NCBI GenBank assembly: GCA_037178975.1
Contig: JASJZH010000002.1
Coordinates: 7,987,501 to 8,051,500 of the forward strand
Length of the DNA: 64,000 bases
Source of the DNA: Oscheius tipulae
Lineage: Eukaryota; Nematoda; Chromadorea; Rhabditida; Rhabditidae
Direction of reading: 5' to 3'
This document shows, piece after piece, positions 39,243-51,200 of this stretch. The notes beneath the pieces were generated by a model, which made no database searches, was not told the DNA's origin, and saw only the letters and a program-made list of their open reading frames with translations. Both the position numbers and the translations under genes were made by a program. Within the stretch, counting starts at the first letter, position 1. Each line of letters begins with the position of its first letter.

Positions 39243-41366
39243 ATGTTCCGGGTGCTACTCTCAGGCGCCGCCGGCAGCGGAAAAGGCACCGTGGCCCGAA
39301 TGCTCCAAAGGGAATTCGACGGATTCAACTACTTTTCTGCAGGAGACCTGATTCGAGACCATGTGACCAAGGGCACCGGTAGGTTTGGTTACCTCTTGCC
39401 TTAAACAATAAGGTGATTCTAAAGATAAGATTCCCTAAAAGTAGATTATGACGCCAGAAACAGGTTTTTTTGTCTAGCGTAGACGCATGTAAAGAGGAAG
39501 CGGTGGTCAAATAGGGTTTTGAACTTTTTTTGCTAGGCAAATAGAAACTTGTAAACGTCTTAATATTGGAGAAAGTTTTTGAATTTTCCAGTCGACAATG
39601 GAAATTGGCTGTGAACTGTGGCGGTTGTGGCCGTCAAAGTTCTTCCTGGTACCCTTTGAACGTAGGAATGACCAGTTTGATTCCTCCTGGCCCCAGCTCT
39701 TCAAAATATATTCATTCAGCTTCCTTGGGACCACTTTCGAGGTTATTTTTCCGACAAAACAGTCTTCCTGTATTGACGTAGGCGAGTCATTGAAGCTTCT
39801 GGAAGCTTTCGGAGCTGTCTAGCTCTGGTGGTTGTAGCTCCTATCCTGATAGACTGGTCTAACTGTGGCTGTGGCTCTCGTCCTCGTAGCCTGACCTCAG
39901 GGTAAAACAGACCAAATTGTTGTCAAAAATTTTGAGGAGAAACGTTCTAAGAGGCGTCTTCTTACAGATTTCGGCACACGCGCAGCAGCCTTCATCAACA
40001 AGGGCGAGCTGATCCCCGACAATCTTCTGAATGGAATCCTGCTCAAGGAGGTCGTCTCCGCAGGTCACAAAGCCATCCTCGACGGTATTTTGTCCCTTTA
40101 ACTCTCAAAAAAATCACCCTCAGGATACCCGCGAACCCTTCACCAAGTCAAAATGGTCGAAGATGTGGCCCCGATTAATCTCTGCGTGGAGATTTCCGTC
40201 CCGAAGAAGGTCCTGATCGACAGAATGAGCAAACAGTTTGTGCACAAACCCTCCGGAAGGGAGTATAACCTCGATTTTAATCCGCCGAAAGAAGAGGTAC
40301 TTTTTCCAGTTTTTGTAGCTGTAATATTCGAATTTAGGGCAAAGACGACTTGACTGGAGAGCCCCTAGAACGTAGGGAAGATGACGTGGCCGAGGTGGTC
40401 AGAAGGCGATTGGAGGTCCATGAGAAGACGGAAAAGAAAGTCATGGACTATTATAAGTGGGTTTTATGGTATTTTTCGAGTTCAGGGACTATAGGAATTC
40501 TTTGATCATAAAGCGATTGCGTCTGGTCCTGGAAAGATCTGCAAAACTTTAGTGTGACTAAAATCTATGTTTTGTAAGAATCGTACAGAATCTTGTTAGT
40601 TGGAAAAGTGTTTTGGTCCAAAAATCAATATAAAAGACGCGGTACAGGGGCTGTATTGCGATACCAGAATGAATACATAGATACGTGGTCACCATTTTGA
40701 CGTTGTGACATTTTAAAGGGACACTGACATTACGGGAGAGAGCACAGCCAGCGTTATTTGAATTTTGTGCGGGAATTTCAAAAAAAATCTTGGGTTTAGT
40801 TTCTTTCTGCATTTCTAGGTACTTTACACACGTTTCTATTACTTTTAGGTGTGTTTAATCGGCTCAGCGACAAAAACTACCCGAGAAATGTCTATCCACG
40901 TCAAAAAAATAGATAGAAAAATATAGAAATTGAGAAGGCGAGAAGAACAGCATTTCCTCAATTTTCTTCATTTTTCGTGTCATTTTTGTCGTCAAAGTAG
41001 ACGTTTCTGGAGTAATTTTTCGATGCTGTATCGATTAAACACGGAAATAAGTATGAAACACCGAAAAGTGCAGAAATAAGCTATAATCCAATTTTTTTTA
41101 ATTCCCGCACAAAGTTCAAATTCAAAAAGCTCTCGCTGTACTCCCGTAATGTCAGTGTCCTTTTAAAATCCCCTAAAGGAATCCCTAAAAAGGTCAATTG
41201 TTCTCCATACATGCATATCCATCCCGTTTTCAGAAAACAGGGAATCTGTCTAGAAGTCAGCGGAGAGAATTCCGACGCCCTCTTCCAGCAGATCAGCGAG
41301 GCGATGGTACAGGCTCTGAACAGCGCGACGACGACGAAGAACAAACGAGGCGGAGCTGCTGCTTAA
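39243..41366 (+). CDS. adenylate kinase, AK3/AK4 type (GTP:AMP phosphotransferase)
   Basis: Nucleoside monophosphate kinase, probably in the mitochondrial matrix, 225 aa. Five in-phase exons: 39243-39378, 39968-40084, 40124-40296, 40338-40456 and 41234-41366. P-loop GAAGSGKGT is at the N-terminus, followed by [11 protein letters not shown] (AMP-binding), [16 protein letters not shown], the LID segment with [20 protein letters not shown] and [12 protein letters not shown], and RRRLEVHEK. The LID carries no four-Cys zinc site and has the Pro/Asp pattern of the AK3 branch rather than short AK1. The last exon ends in a short basic/Ala tail ([12 protein letters not shown]). The start follows GATTTTTTCAG by 12 nt. 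Intron 4 (777 bp) contains an inverted-repeat element. Confidence 0.9.
40711..41166. mobile_element. MITE-like element in adenylate kinase intron
   Basis: About 456 bp, flanked by TTAA. Ends read TTTTAAAGGGACACTGACAT and, inverted on the right (41139-41166), TTTTAAAAGGACACTGACAT; arms extend roughly 80 bp with mismatches. A second inner palindrome (GTGTTTAATCG at about 40850, CGATTAAACAC at about 41032) makes the whole element hairpin-like. No coding capacity. TTAA ends would suit a piggyBac-type non-autonomous element; this class is inference. Confidence 0.65.
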
Positions 41367-42254
41367 TTTCTTTTTTTTTGTTGTACTGACCCAATTTCAA
41401 GTCCCTGTTATACGAGTCTCATACCCGTGCGCATTGCGTCTCCCAATTCACGGGTATCCTCCCTCAAATTTTTTGACAAATTTTGTCTCTGTCACTCCTT
41501 TTTTTTTTAAATTCCTATACAGCGCTTTATACTGCTTTCCTAGTGCTCACATGGGTATGTTCTCTTCTCCTGTCTCTCTGTCCTCTGAATCTATAACTCC
41601 CCTTATCTCCATAGTTCTTGTCTAATTTGTTCGAATTGAAGAGGTTTCATCTAGTTTTTGAGCTTGTATTGCATTTATAGTGGACATAAGCAGATAAGTA
41701 ATATTGAATGCTGGCTGAAAACTTGACGCGACGACCGGCTGGTTGAAGCCTAGTAGAATACAGAAGGTCAAGAGTGAGTCGACAAATGAATTTAGATAGT
41801 CCACTGAACGGTACTAATAGGTTCGTGGTCGAGGGGATTGAACTGATTCGTAGGTATTAGACAAGATATCTCCATAGAATAGTGGTCAGTATGAGTCGGT
41901 TGACCGAGGAAACTAGGTAGTCAATTAAACAGTATGAGCATATAGTCTTGCAAATTTCACTGACTAGTCGGTGGTAGCTAAGCCAAATCCAAGTATTGGT
42001 AGTCAAGAGTATAAGTTGATAATGAGAGACAGTGTCTCTGTAGTCAGGGACCTTCCGTTAGTCAAACAGTATGTGTCGAGAACATACTACGGATTGGTAA
42101 TCATGACTGTTTTATTATTCTCTGTCTCTCTAGTAGTCACGCCTTGGTCCTTGACTCATCGGGTCCAACACTCATCTTCCTTTCTTGACTCATGTAGCCC
42201 ATCTTCTCGTCCTCTTCCCTGAAAAGACTATCGTTTTTCAAATGTACCAAAACC
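41367..42254. other. intergenic, convergent genes
   Basis: Between the adenylate kinase stop and the cadherin stop. No exon-like frame; the sequence from 41640 to 42100 is rich in TAGTC/GACTA words (GGTAGT, TAGTCAA) without a clear unit. Confidence 0.5.
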
Positions 42255-45200
42255 TTACGGTGACGGCATTCTAGGAGGCGAAGGAGGGCTCAGGCGACGC
42301 GGCTGAGGCCGGTCTTCCACTGAGTTCCTAATGACTCTGTGGTCCTCAAAGGTCTGCTTCTCACGGCGGTAGCGAGCCCGATAGTGACAGAGAAGGACAG
42401 CCATGATGGCTGAGGATACGATGAAGAGAAGAACGAAGACAAAAGCTACTAGGAAGATGGGTGGTGGGAAGTTGGAGGTGTCCTGGTCGAAGATCGGGAC
42501 CTGAAATGGAGCATGAAAAACAGAGAGATAGAGACAGAGGCAGAGACAGAGCAACAGAAAGACAGAGAGATAGCGAGGCAGAGAGACGGACATATAGAAA
42601 GACAGAGAGAGACAGAGATGTAGAGAAATATAGAGATAGAGTCAGAGAGATAGAGAGACAACGAGACAGAGGCAGAGAGACAGGGAGACAGAGGGACAAG
42701 GAGACAGAGGGACGCAGAGACAAAAACAGACTGAGAGACAGAAACAGACACCCACCTGGGCTTTGGCGATCATCGGCATATCTTCCGGCATTTTTTTCTC
42801 CGAACCATGGACAATTGACATTGTCCTCTCGGCAGGGACTATCTCAAAAGTTGTCCGGTTTACCAGGACCTAAAACTACTTCTTCTAGAAGCATCTGAAA
42901 CACTCTACCATCTGGACATCTGTCACTTTGCTCAGTACGACTCCTTCGCTCTCATGATATCTGACATCCTTGACCAGGACTCTGAGTCCTGTGGCGTTTG
43001 CAATAGTCTGGGTAATGTTCTGGATGTCTTGTTCGTTGACAGTCTCTGGACTCTTGTGGATTTCTGACAGGATGACGTCACTGTCATCGTGGATTATGAC
43101 TCGGAGAGAGGTTAGACTCTTTCTGGAGGTGGGTTCGAGACCATCAGCTGCTTGAATCTTTAGATGGAAGAGTCCGCCGGCTGATTCACTAAAAAGTTGG
43201 TAGTAGTTAAACAGGCGCCCCGGTTCGATTTTACGTGAAATTGCGTACGACGTACGCAGAACTACGGCTTGGCGCGAATTATTTTATTTTTTCGTTTTTC
43301 GTCGTTTTACCCATTCCTCGACTTTTTTTTTTAACATTTTTAGTCTGTTTATAGTGTTGTTCGACTTCTTTTAACGTACCGCACCGAAGTTTTATTAGAA
43401 GTTTCCCTTTTTTTAGGCAATATTTTCATCAAATGATAGCTTTTTGTTGATTCCAAGGTGCGGTACGTTGAAAGAAATCGAGCAACAGACAGAAAATGTA
43501 AAAAAAAAATGTCGAGAAATGGGTAAAACGACGAAAAACGAGGAAAAAAATTAATTCGCGCCAAGCCGTAGTTTTACGTACGTCGTACGCAATTTCACGT
43601 AAAATCGAACCGGGGCGCCTGTTTAACTACTACCAACTCTCTCTTTCTGTACCCACTTGACTGGCTCCAACAGTATAACAGCTCCTGTCCTCTGTTCTAC
43701 GAAGAAGTATCCTCTCATCTGTCTGCTGGTTCCTCGATACTCGAACTGGCTGTCAGCTAGGGAATAATAGACAGCTGAAGATTTTCCACTGTCCGAGAGA
43801 TCCGGGTCAACGGCATAAACATGGGCTACAGTCCTTCCTGGTAAAGCCATCTTCTCTAGGAGGACTTCGTAATGACCACGGTCGAAAACAGGCCCATTGT
43901 CATTTCTAGAAATGACAGTGACAGTGACAGTGACAGTGACTACTTACTCATCTCTAACCATGACTTTGACAGTCGTCCAAGCCTTGACCTCTTCATCTGG
44001 AACATCTGGAGAGTTCGATGCTCCAATCTCGATCGTGTATCTGTCCTCGATCTCTCTGTCCAGGCTCTTAGAGAGTCTGACTTCTCCTGTCTCTCTATCC
44101 ACCTCAAACTGGTCTCCTTCCTGTCTGATCCTGTAGAAAATTGTCTGGGAAGCGTCTGGGTCAACAGCTATGGCAGTTGTGACAAGAGCTCCGGGTGCGG
44201 ATGACTCGGAGATCTGAACTGATCACTGTCACTGTCACTGTCACTGTCACTGTCACTATATCTCACCTCAATAGTCACAGAACTATGCTGGAACTGAACA
44301 GGATGATCATCCTGGTCCCTGACCATCAGAACCGCTCCATGCTGCATGGTCTGTCTCATTCCCGCCTTCAGTCCGATGACTAGCTGAAAAGAAGCGACTG
44401 AACGGTCCAATGTCACTGTCCTACCGAATGGGTCCTGGTCTCTTCAAAATCAAAGATCGTTCTGCTCGTGATCTCCCCAGTTTTCCAGTCAATCGCAGCA
44501 AAATCCAGCTCTTGTGTTGGCTGATCAAAGTTCCAAAAGAAGTAGGTCAAGTCACATTTGGGGTCAAGAATTTTGGCAGAGACATGCCCGATTTGAATGC
44601 CGGGCGGAGAGTTCTGAAGAAAACTTTAAGTTTAAGCATTAACATTTGGAAGATAAAGGAGCTATATAAAGGTGTTTACAGCAAAAACAAGATTTTACCT
44701 CTTGCAGTAGTCGAACCCGGATCGTCTGGAATAGGCCCTCTCACCGATTGCGCTACTGGATGAAAGCGCGCGTCGATTTTAATAGCGCTAAAAAACCTAC
44801 TCTTATTTCCAGCTATACATGTTTGTCTCGTGAGTGCGCTTCTCTAGGTCCATTTTTTGGCCTCAAGGGATGTTTCAAAATTTTTGGTATATTCTGCAGA
44901 GTTCTAGATATGATTAAGGGCTGCGACTTTGTAAAACTTCATAAGCGTTAAACATTAGATCTTCAGAACAAGCCTTCCAAAAGTGACAGAATGTGAACGC
45001 TACCTCATTGATGTAGAAGACATCATTCTCTCCTTTTATCAGCTCCGGGACACAGTCAAATGCTGGCTGTATCTTGACCACGACGTCTGTTTCTGCCTGT
45101 CTCTTTCCGTCAGTCGCTGTCACTCTGTACCGTCTCCCGGCTCCAGCCTGATCCAATTCCTCTCTCACAGTGATTCGTCCCTCGTCGTCAATGTCTAGCA

Positions 45201-48200
45201 GCTGCTCCTGTCCCTCCTCGGCGCGGATACTGTACTTGACTGGGAGATCTCCCTGAGTGGAGAGGTGGACATCCCCTACGTAGCTGTTGACCAAAATGTT
45301 TTGCATGGTCTTGAAGGTATAGGTGTCCCGATTAAAGCGAAGTTTTTTGGCGGCGTCCAGGTCAACGGAGACGTTGATCTAGATGGTCTTTGTCTTCGGT
45401 AAGGGACGCGACATACCGTAGCATCAGAACTACCCTCTTTTCCAACAGCTCGAGTAAATAGAACGTAGTTAGAGATGTCTCGAGGTAGGACAGAGGCGGT
45501 GACAATGACTCCCTGAAAATTGCCTGTCTCTCTGTCTCTCTGTCTCTCCGTACCTTGGCATCGATTAGGAACAAGTCGCTCCCTTCCAGTGCACTGAAAG
45601 TGATCGGGACGTTGTTGACAACAGTCAAATTGGCCACGACAGTGCCAATGTCAGCAGTGACAGGGAGCTCGATACTGATGGTACTTTGCATCAGCTTAGG
45701 AATTTTCTCTGTCGAGTCGGTCACTTCCACTGTCACGTTTCTTGTCACTGCCTGGGTGGCAGTTTTAGCTGTCACTTGGAGAATCTCCCGTGAGGGGGAA
45801 GATGGCAGGACTCGGTTCGTAGAAATCATGCCTGTAATCTCGTCCAGATTGAAGTTTTCGGACTGTGAGATGAGTGAGAACGTGGCATTGACCATCGGAG
45901 AAATGCGAAGCTGGTAGACATAGGAACCTTCTGGGAGGCTAGAGGGAACGACGATTGAGGTCGGGGTCTGAGAGAGTGACAGTGACAGGGACAGTGACAG
46001 CGACAGACCTCAATAATTCTCAAGGGCAGTTCTGGCTTCTTGATCAGCTCTTTCCTTGGCAGAAGTACCTCGATTTTACCTATAAAAAAACCACCATTAC
46101 CTATTTTTTTGTACCAACTCACTAAAAACAGGGCTCTCCAGAGAATGAGCAGAGTCTCGCGCCTCGACTATGGTTTGAAGAGCAAGCCACTCGTCATCCC
46201 CGATTTCAGTCTGAAAGTCTGACTCAAAAGGTTTGAAAGTTGGCAGACCTTCAGTCTAACTTCAGCCTTTTGCCCTTTCGGAACCACTTCAATGGCTCCT
46301 TTGGGAACCTCTACTAGATTTCCGTCAAAGTCTCTTGCTGTCACGTTGGAGACCATGTACTCAATTCGGCGGTCTTTGTCCTCGTCTGTCACTTCGATGG
46401 TATGGAGAAGGAGTCCAGGTTCAGAGTCTGAAAGTGGACACTATTACTGTCACTGTCACTCTTACCAGCAGATCCAATGACAGAGACACTTCTAGCCGAC
46501 TTCAGTCGGATAATGTGAGAGTTGATGCCCATGACAATGACATCGACTCTGGTGACAGCTACTGTAGAACGGTCTTCGGTTTCGGCCAGGATCAGTAAAG
46601 AATACTTCTGATCTTTGGTAGGGAAGTCTCCAGTGTAGGAAATGAGTCCGTCGGTGACTTTGAAGAGATCCTGGGGGCCTTCGGAGATTCTGAAAGAGAA
46701 AAGAGGTACCGAGAGACAGGGAAACAGAAAGAGACAGAAACTCTGATTCTTACCTATAGGTAGCATTCTCAATGTTTCCAGTGACTTTCACTGCTCCATC
46801 AGCTTCCTGTTTTCCTGCCGGAACTGTCAACTTGTACTGTTCCTTCTCAAATCGAAATCCTTTGACTTCCGCCTTGGGAGTGATCGTGATGGTGACAGTA
46901 GTTCGGACCTTCTGATCTCCATCGAAGGCTGTCGCGTTCAGAGTCACTGTCTCTCCTGCTGTCTCGATGTAGACGAATTCTGGGTGCTGGAAAATATTTG
47001 TATGTGACATTCTCCGGGTCTGGGTAACAGTGTCAAATCACACCCTCACACCCTGTCACTGTCCACTTGCTAGGTCGCTAATACTCTGTCCCTTGATGCC
47101 TTGTTGTCAAACTTATTTTGTCACAGTAAGCTTCTCAGGATTCCTTTCCCTAACCAGACATCCCGTCGTCTCATCCCTGTCATCTTCCTAATGTAACCCG
47201 AAAGATCGATCCTACCCTGCCCAAACTGAGTTTCTCTTGGAGATATTTCGGTCAACCCGTCACCTAGCACTTTTGTCTATTTCTGACTTTTTTGTATCCT
47301 GGTCAGCCTATCACTTGCTTACCAAACTGTCTCTCACTTGACATGTCAGCAGATTCTGTTCATGGTACCAAAGAGACACGATGAACTAACAAACCGACAG
47401 AGGCTGACCATCACTTCGTTGAATTTAGAGCTACGAAGTTTCAACCCTAGAATCTCATTCTGTGTCCCTCAGCCTGACATTCAACTATACTGTCCTTGTC
47501 AACCTGTCCGGCTCCTGTTATTCAATATTTGTGATACCGGACAAGCCTTACTTTACAGAGTCAAAGCTATCATACCACAAGCTTTCGAGTTACCACAACT
47601 TTTGACTTTTTCATGACAAACGCTTCCAATTTATAACTCTTGTAACTTTAGTCTTGTCGAAGCAAATAGCTTTCCAACCTTTTTGCCTCTTTCTCATGGA
47701 AGTCTCCAAATTGTTCCCTTTGTAATTACTATATTTTCCAGAACGTTCTATACTTCTGACTAATTGCTCAAAGAGTATAGCTTCACTACCAGAAGACGAG
47801 GAGCCATTTGTATTCTGCTGACGCCCAGACTGCCTCGATGTTCTTCTTCTCGAGCTGGTCGTGCATTCTGTCGGAGCTGCTCTTCGTGCTGGTACCGTTT
47901 GTCTACGCGCTGCGCAACTCCCGCTACTCGCCGACTGTGAGGAGGGCTTGTCAGGTCATTCTCTCGGCGAAGAAGCCCGTAGTCCGCCGTGGTACCAATG
48001 TGACACATGCGAGGACGCCGGCGAGCTGGCTAGAAAATACCTACGTGGAGGAGAGAGAGCGCGAGCCTGCCATCTACGACTCAGTCATCGATGCGAGCCT
48101 GATGAGCACGACGGGCGATCTGATGCCGCAGATGTCCTTCAGTAGCGACATCTGTGCCAACTAATAAATATCTTGACGTGGGTTTTTGAGTTCGTTTTGC

Positions 48201-51200
48201 ACCTGTTCGTCAGACTTCCTCTCTCTGTCTCTGTGTCTAGGTGAGTTTATTGGATCGCTGCGGCAACCACTGTGACTCTTGTGTGGAGCTTGTTAGTCAC
48301 TGTCATTCTCTTTGTCAATGTGTACAAGTGAAACTACCCAATGGAGCAGTATCCTCGAATATTTATTTCATCATCTTATAGCGCTACCCAGTTTCCTGGT
48401 CAACCTAATCATTTTCTACCAATCCCTGATGTCTAGGAATAGGCTCCATAATTCGTTTTACGCGATATATGGGGTCTACGTGGGCATGGTAAGAGATACG
48501 GAGACACAGGAATTGATCATACAGGCAAGTCTCTCCTTCCTCAGTGACTTCATTCTACTCCGAGCCTTCCAATACCTAACCTTCCTAAAATGCCCGATGA
48601 CTGATTTACTTGGTGGCCTCGGCGATGGCCACGCTTCATTTATATTGACTGTACCCTACTTTATCAACTTTTACTCTAGTTATGGGACGATACTCTGCTT
48701 CACATTCGTGACAATCAACAGACTGACAGCTGTTGTTTGGATAGCAAAATATAAGCAGCTTTGGAAGGCTATTGGCTTCACAGTGATGGCTTTCCTGGTA
48801 CTCTTTCCAGCTGTCTTAGCAGCTCAAACCTTCGCAAAAACATACGCTCTGAATACGGGCTCTGGTTTTGCTGTCAGTTATGTCAAATGGCTACCTGTAA
48901 GTCTCTCTGTCTCTTACCTTTCTGTTTCTCTGTCTCTTTGTCTCTCTGTCCATAGGCCACTTCCAGATCAAAGCCAGTCTGGTCTACAGTATAGTCAATT
49001 TCATTGGCTGCATTGTCTCAACTCTGTGCACAATAGTTACTCTGTACTCTTTGGGAAAACTTCCCAGTAGGGCCAAAGTAACCGAGAGGTCTCTCTGTGT
49101 AGTGGGAGCGATTATGACCAGTGCTTTCATACTGCAGTCAGCGATCCAGGTATGCCCCTGATTCTGTCAATGACATTCTCCGTTGAATTGGTTTAGATAA
49201 TTTTCTATTTCATGGCTTACGACGACCCTCTCTATGACACTGTTTTCAATGGTCGTCTCTACATCGTTGACCTAGGCTTCTTTGCTCCCCCATGGTCACT
49301 ACTGGCGATGAGCAAAGACGTATGTCTTTCCAGAGACAGAGAATACCAAAGCTTGAATTCAGATTCGTAGAAGAATGCCTTTCTTTAAGAACCAAGAAAA
49401 CAGCAGTGCTATACAGATTGTACAGCCTGTCTCTCTTCAAATGGGACAGTACTGATGAAATGAACAGTTTGACTACTGAGAGTGACAGTGACAGCGACAT
49501 GTCTCATTCCGAGAAGTCTAGTAGGAAAAAATAGATTTGATCACGGCTAATAGAATTCTCCGCTGTAATCTCTTTGTACCCTTTGATACGGAAAAGCACC
49601 TGCACTTTTCCCCCTCTCCGTATCTGTCTCTGATGGCTTGCCCTGCCACAAACAATACCGACGTTCTCAATGTTCTAGAATACGGGCTTCATCACCTTAT
49701 CGTCCTACCTATCTTTGTTCTAAACGTTTCCATAATCTGCTGTCTTCTATTCGTGAATCCTAGTCTTCCAAACCTGTTCTACAAGCTGTATGCTCTATCA
49801 GCTGTCCAGTCTTGTTTCACCTACTTCCTAGAGTTTGGCTTCTACAGAGGCATTGGATATCTGACCATCTTCCAGTGCGAAATGGTTAGGGCCTTTGGTA
49901 CACCGTCCTATGCTCTGACTCCATTCTATGTGTTGACTTACTACTTTGACTTCAGCCAACTGTTCTGCTATATGTTTATGACGGTTAATAGGATGTCAGC
50001 CATTGCTATGCCAGTTCATCATAGGAAGGTTTGGGAGAGAGACGGAAACATAGAGACAGAGACGCAGAGGAACGGAAAGATAGGTAGAGACAGAGACGGA
50101 ACGACGGAGGAACAGAGAGTCAAAGGGGTAGAGAGATAGGTGGAGACAGAGACAAAGCAACAGAGAGGCAGAAAGACAGTGGACAGAGAAAGAGATAGAG
50201 AGATAAAAAGACAGATGGACAGAGGAACAGTGAGGCAGAGAATCTATTCAGATCTGGAAAACAGCGTTCCCCTTTTCAATCGTATTCTGTCTACTGACCC
50301 CATTTGCCTTCTGCTTCGAAGTCATTGCCCCAACGGTGGTATTCCCTGGAGCCAATGCCAATGCTATAAGTTACATCAAGTTTTTGGAGTGGGTAAGTAA
50401 GTCGAGACTTCAATTGGCTCTGAGAATAGAAGAGAGTGAGAGAGAACACCTGTGTAATAAGTCTGGCTGATGCTGATCTTTCATACCCAAGGATGACAGA
50501 GAGACAGAGACAGTGATATCGTTCAGCTCTCCGCCGGCGCTGTCACTGCCGGTCTCTACATCGGGATCATGGTAATAACGACAACTTGTACTATTGTCAC
50601 TTTGCTCTATCTTCGGAAAATTGAAAATCGTGTCAAGACGACAGAGCGTTCACTGGCTCTGGTCAGTACGGTCATCGCTGTCAGTATATTCTTGAGAGCT
50701 GTGGTCCAGTACCTGTTTGCGATCATGGACAGGACGACCTACCATTATCATCTAGTAATAATTATTCGCTACTACTTGGGCGATTTTGCTTACGTTTCTG
50801 GACCGCTAACTTTGGTGGTTATGTGTTCAGAGGTAGGAGAGACAGAGAGACGGGGAGGCAGATAGATAGAAACACTAAGAGAGAGAGAGCGCGAGACAGT
50901 TTTCGTTTTCAGACTCGATCAAGACTACGACGATTCTGGGGCTTCCGATCTGCTCAAGTTACATTGGTTGTCCCTTCTGTAACCAAAACGAGCCATCACT
51001 AACCCTGTACTGTCAGAATTCTCGTCTTCGGATGAACAGGGAATAAACTGCTGACAGTGACAGTGTCCTATTTCCAAGAGGCCCCGTCACATGTCAAAAA
51101 GTTCCCCCGTCAGACTTGGTTACGTCTAACAGAATTACCGCTGTCGGCTGCTACTTCCCCTCTCTCTGTCTCTGTCTCTAATAGTCTGCCCTGTCACGAA

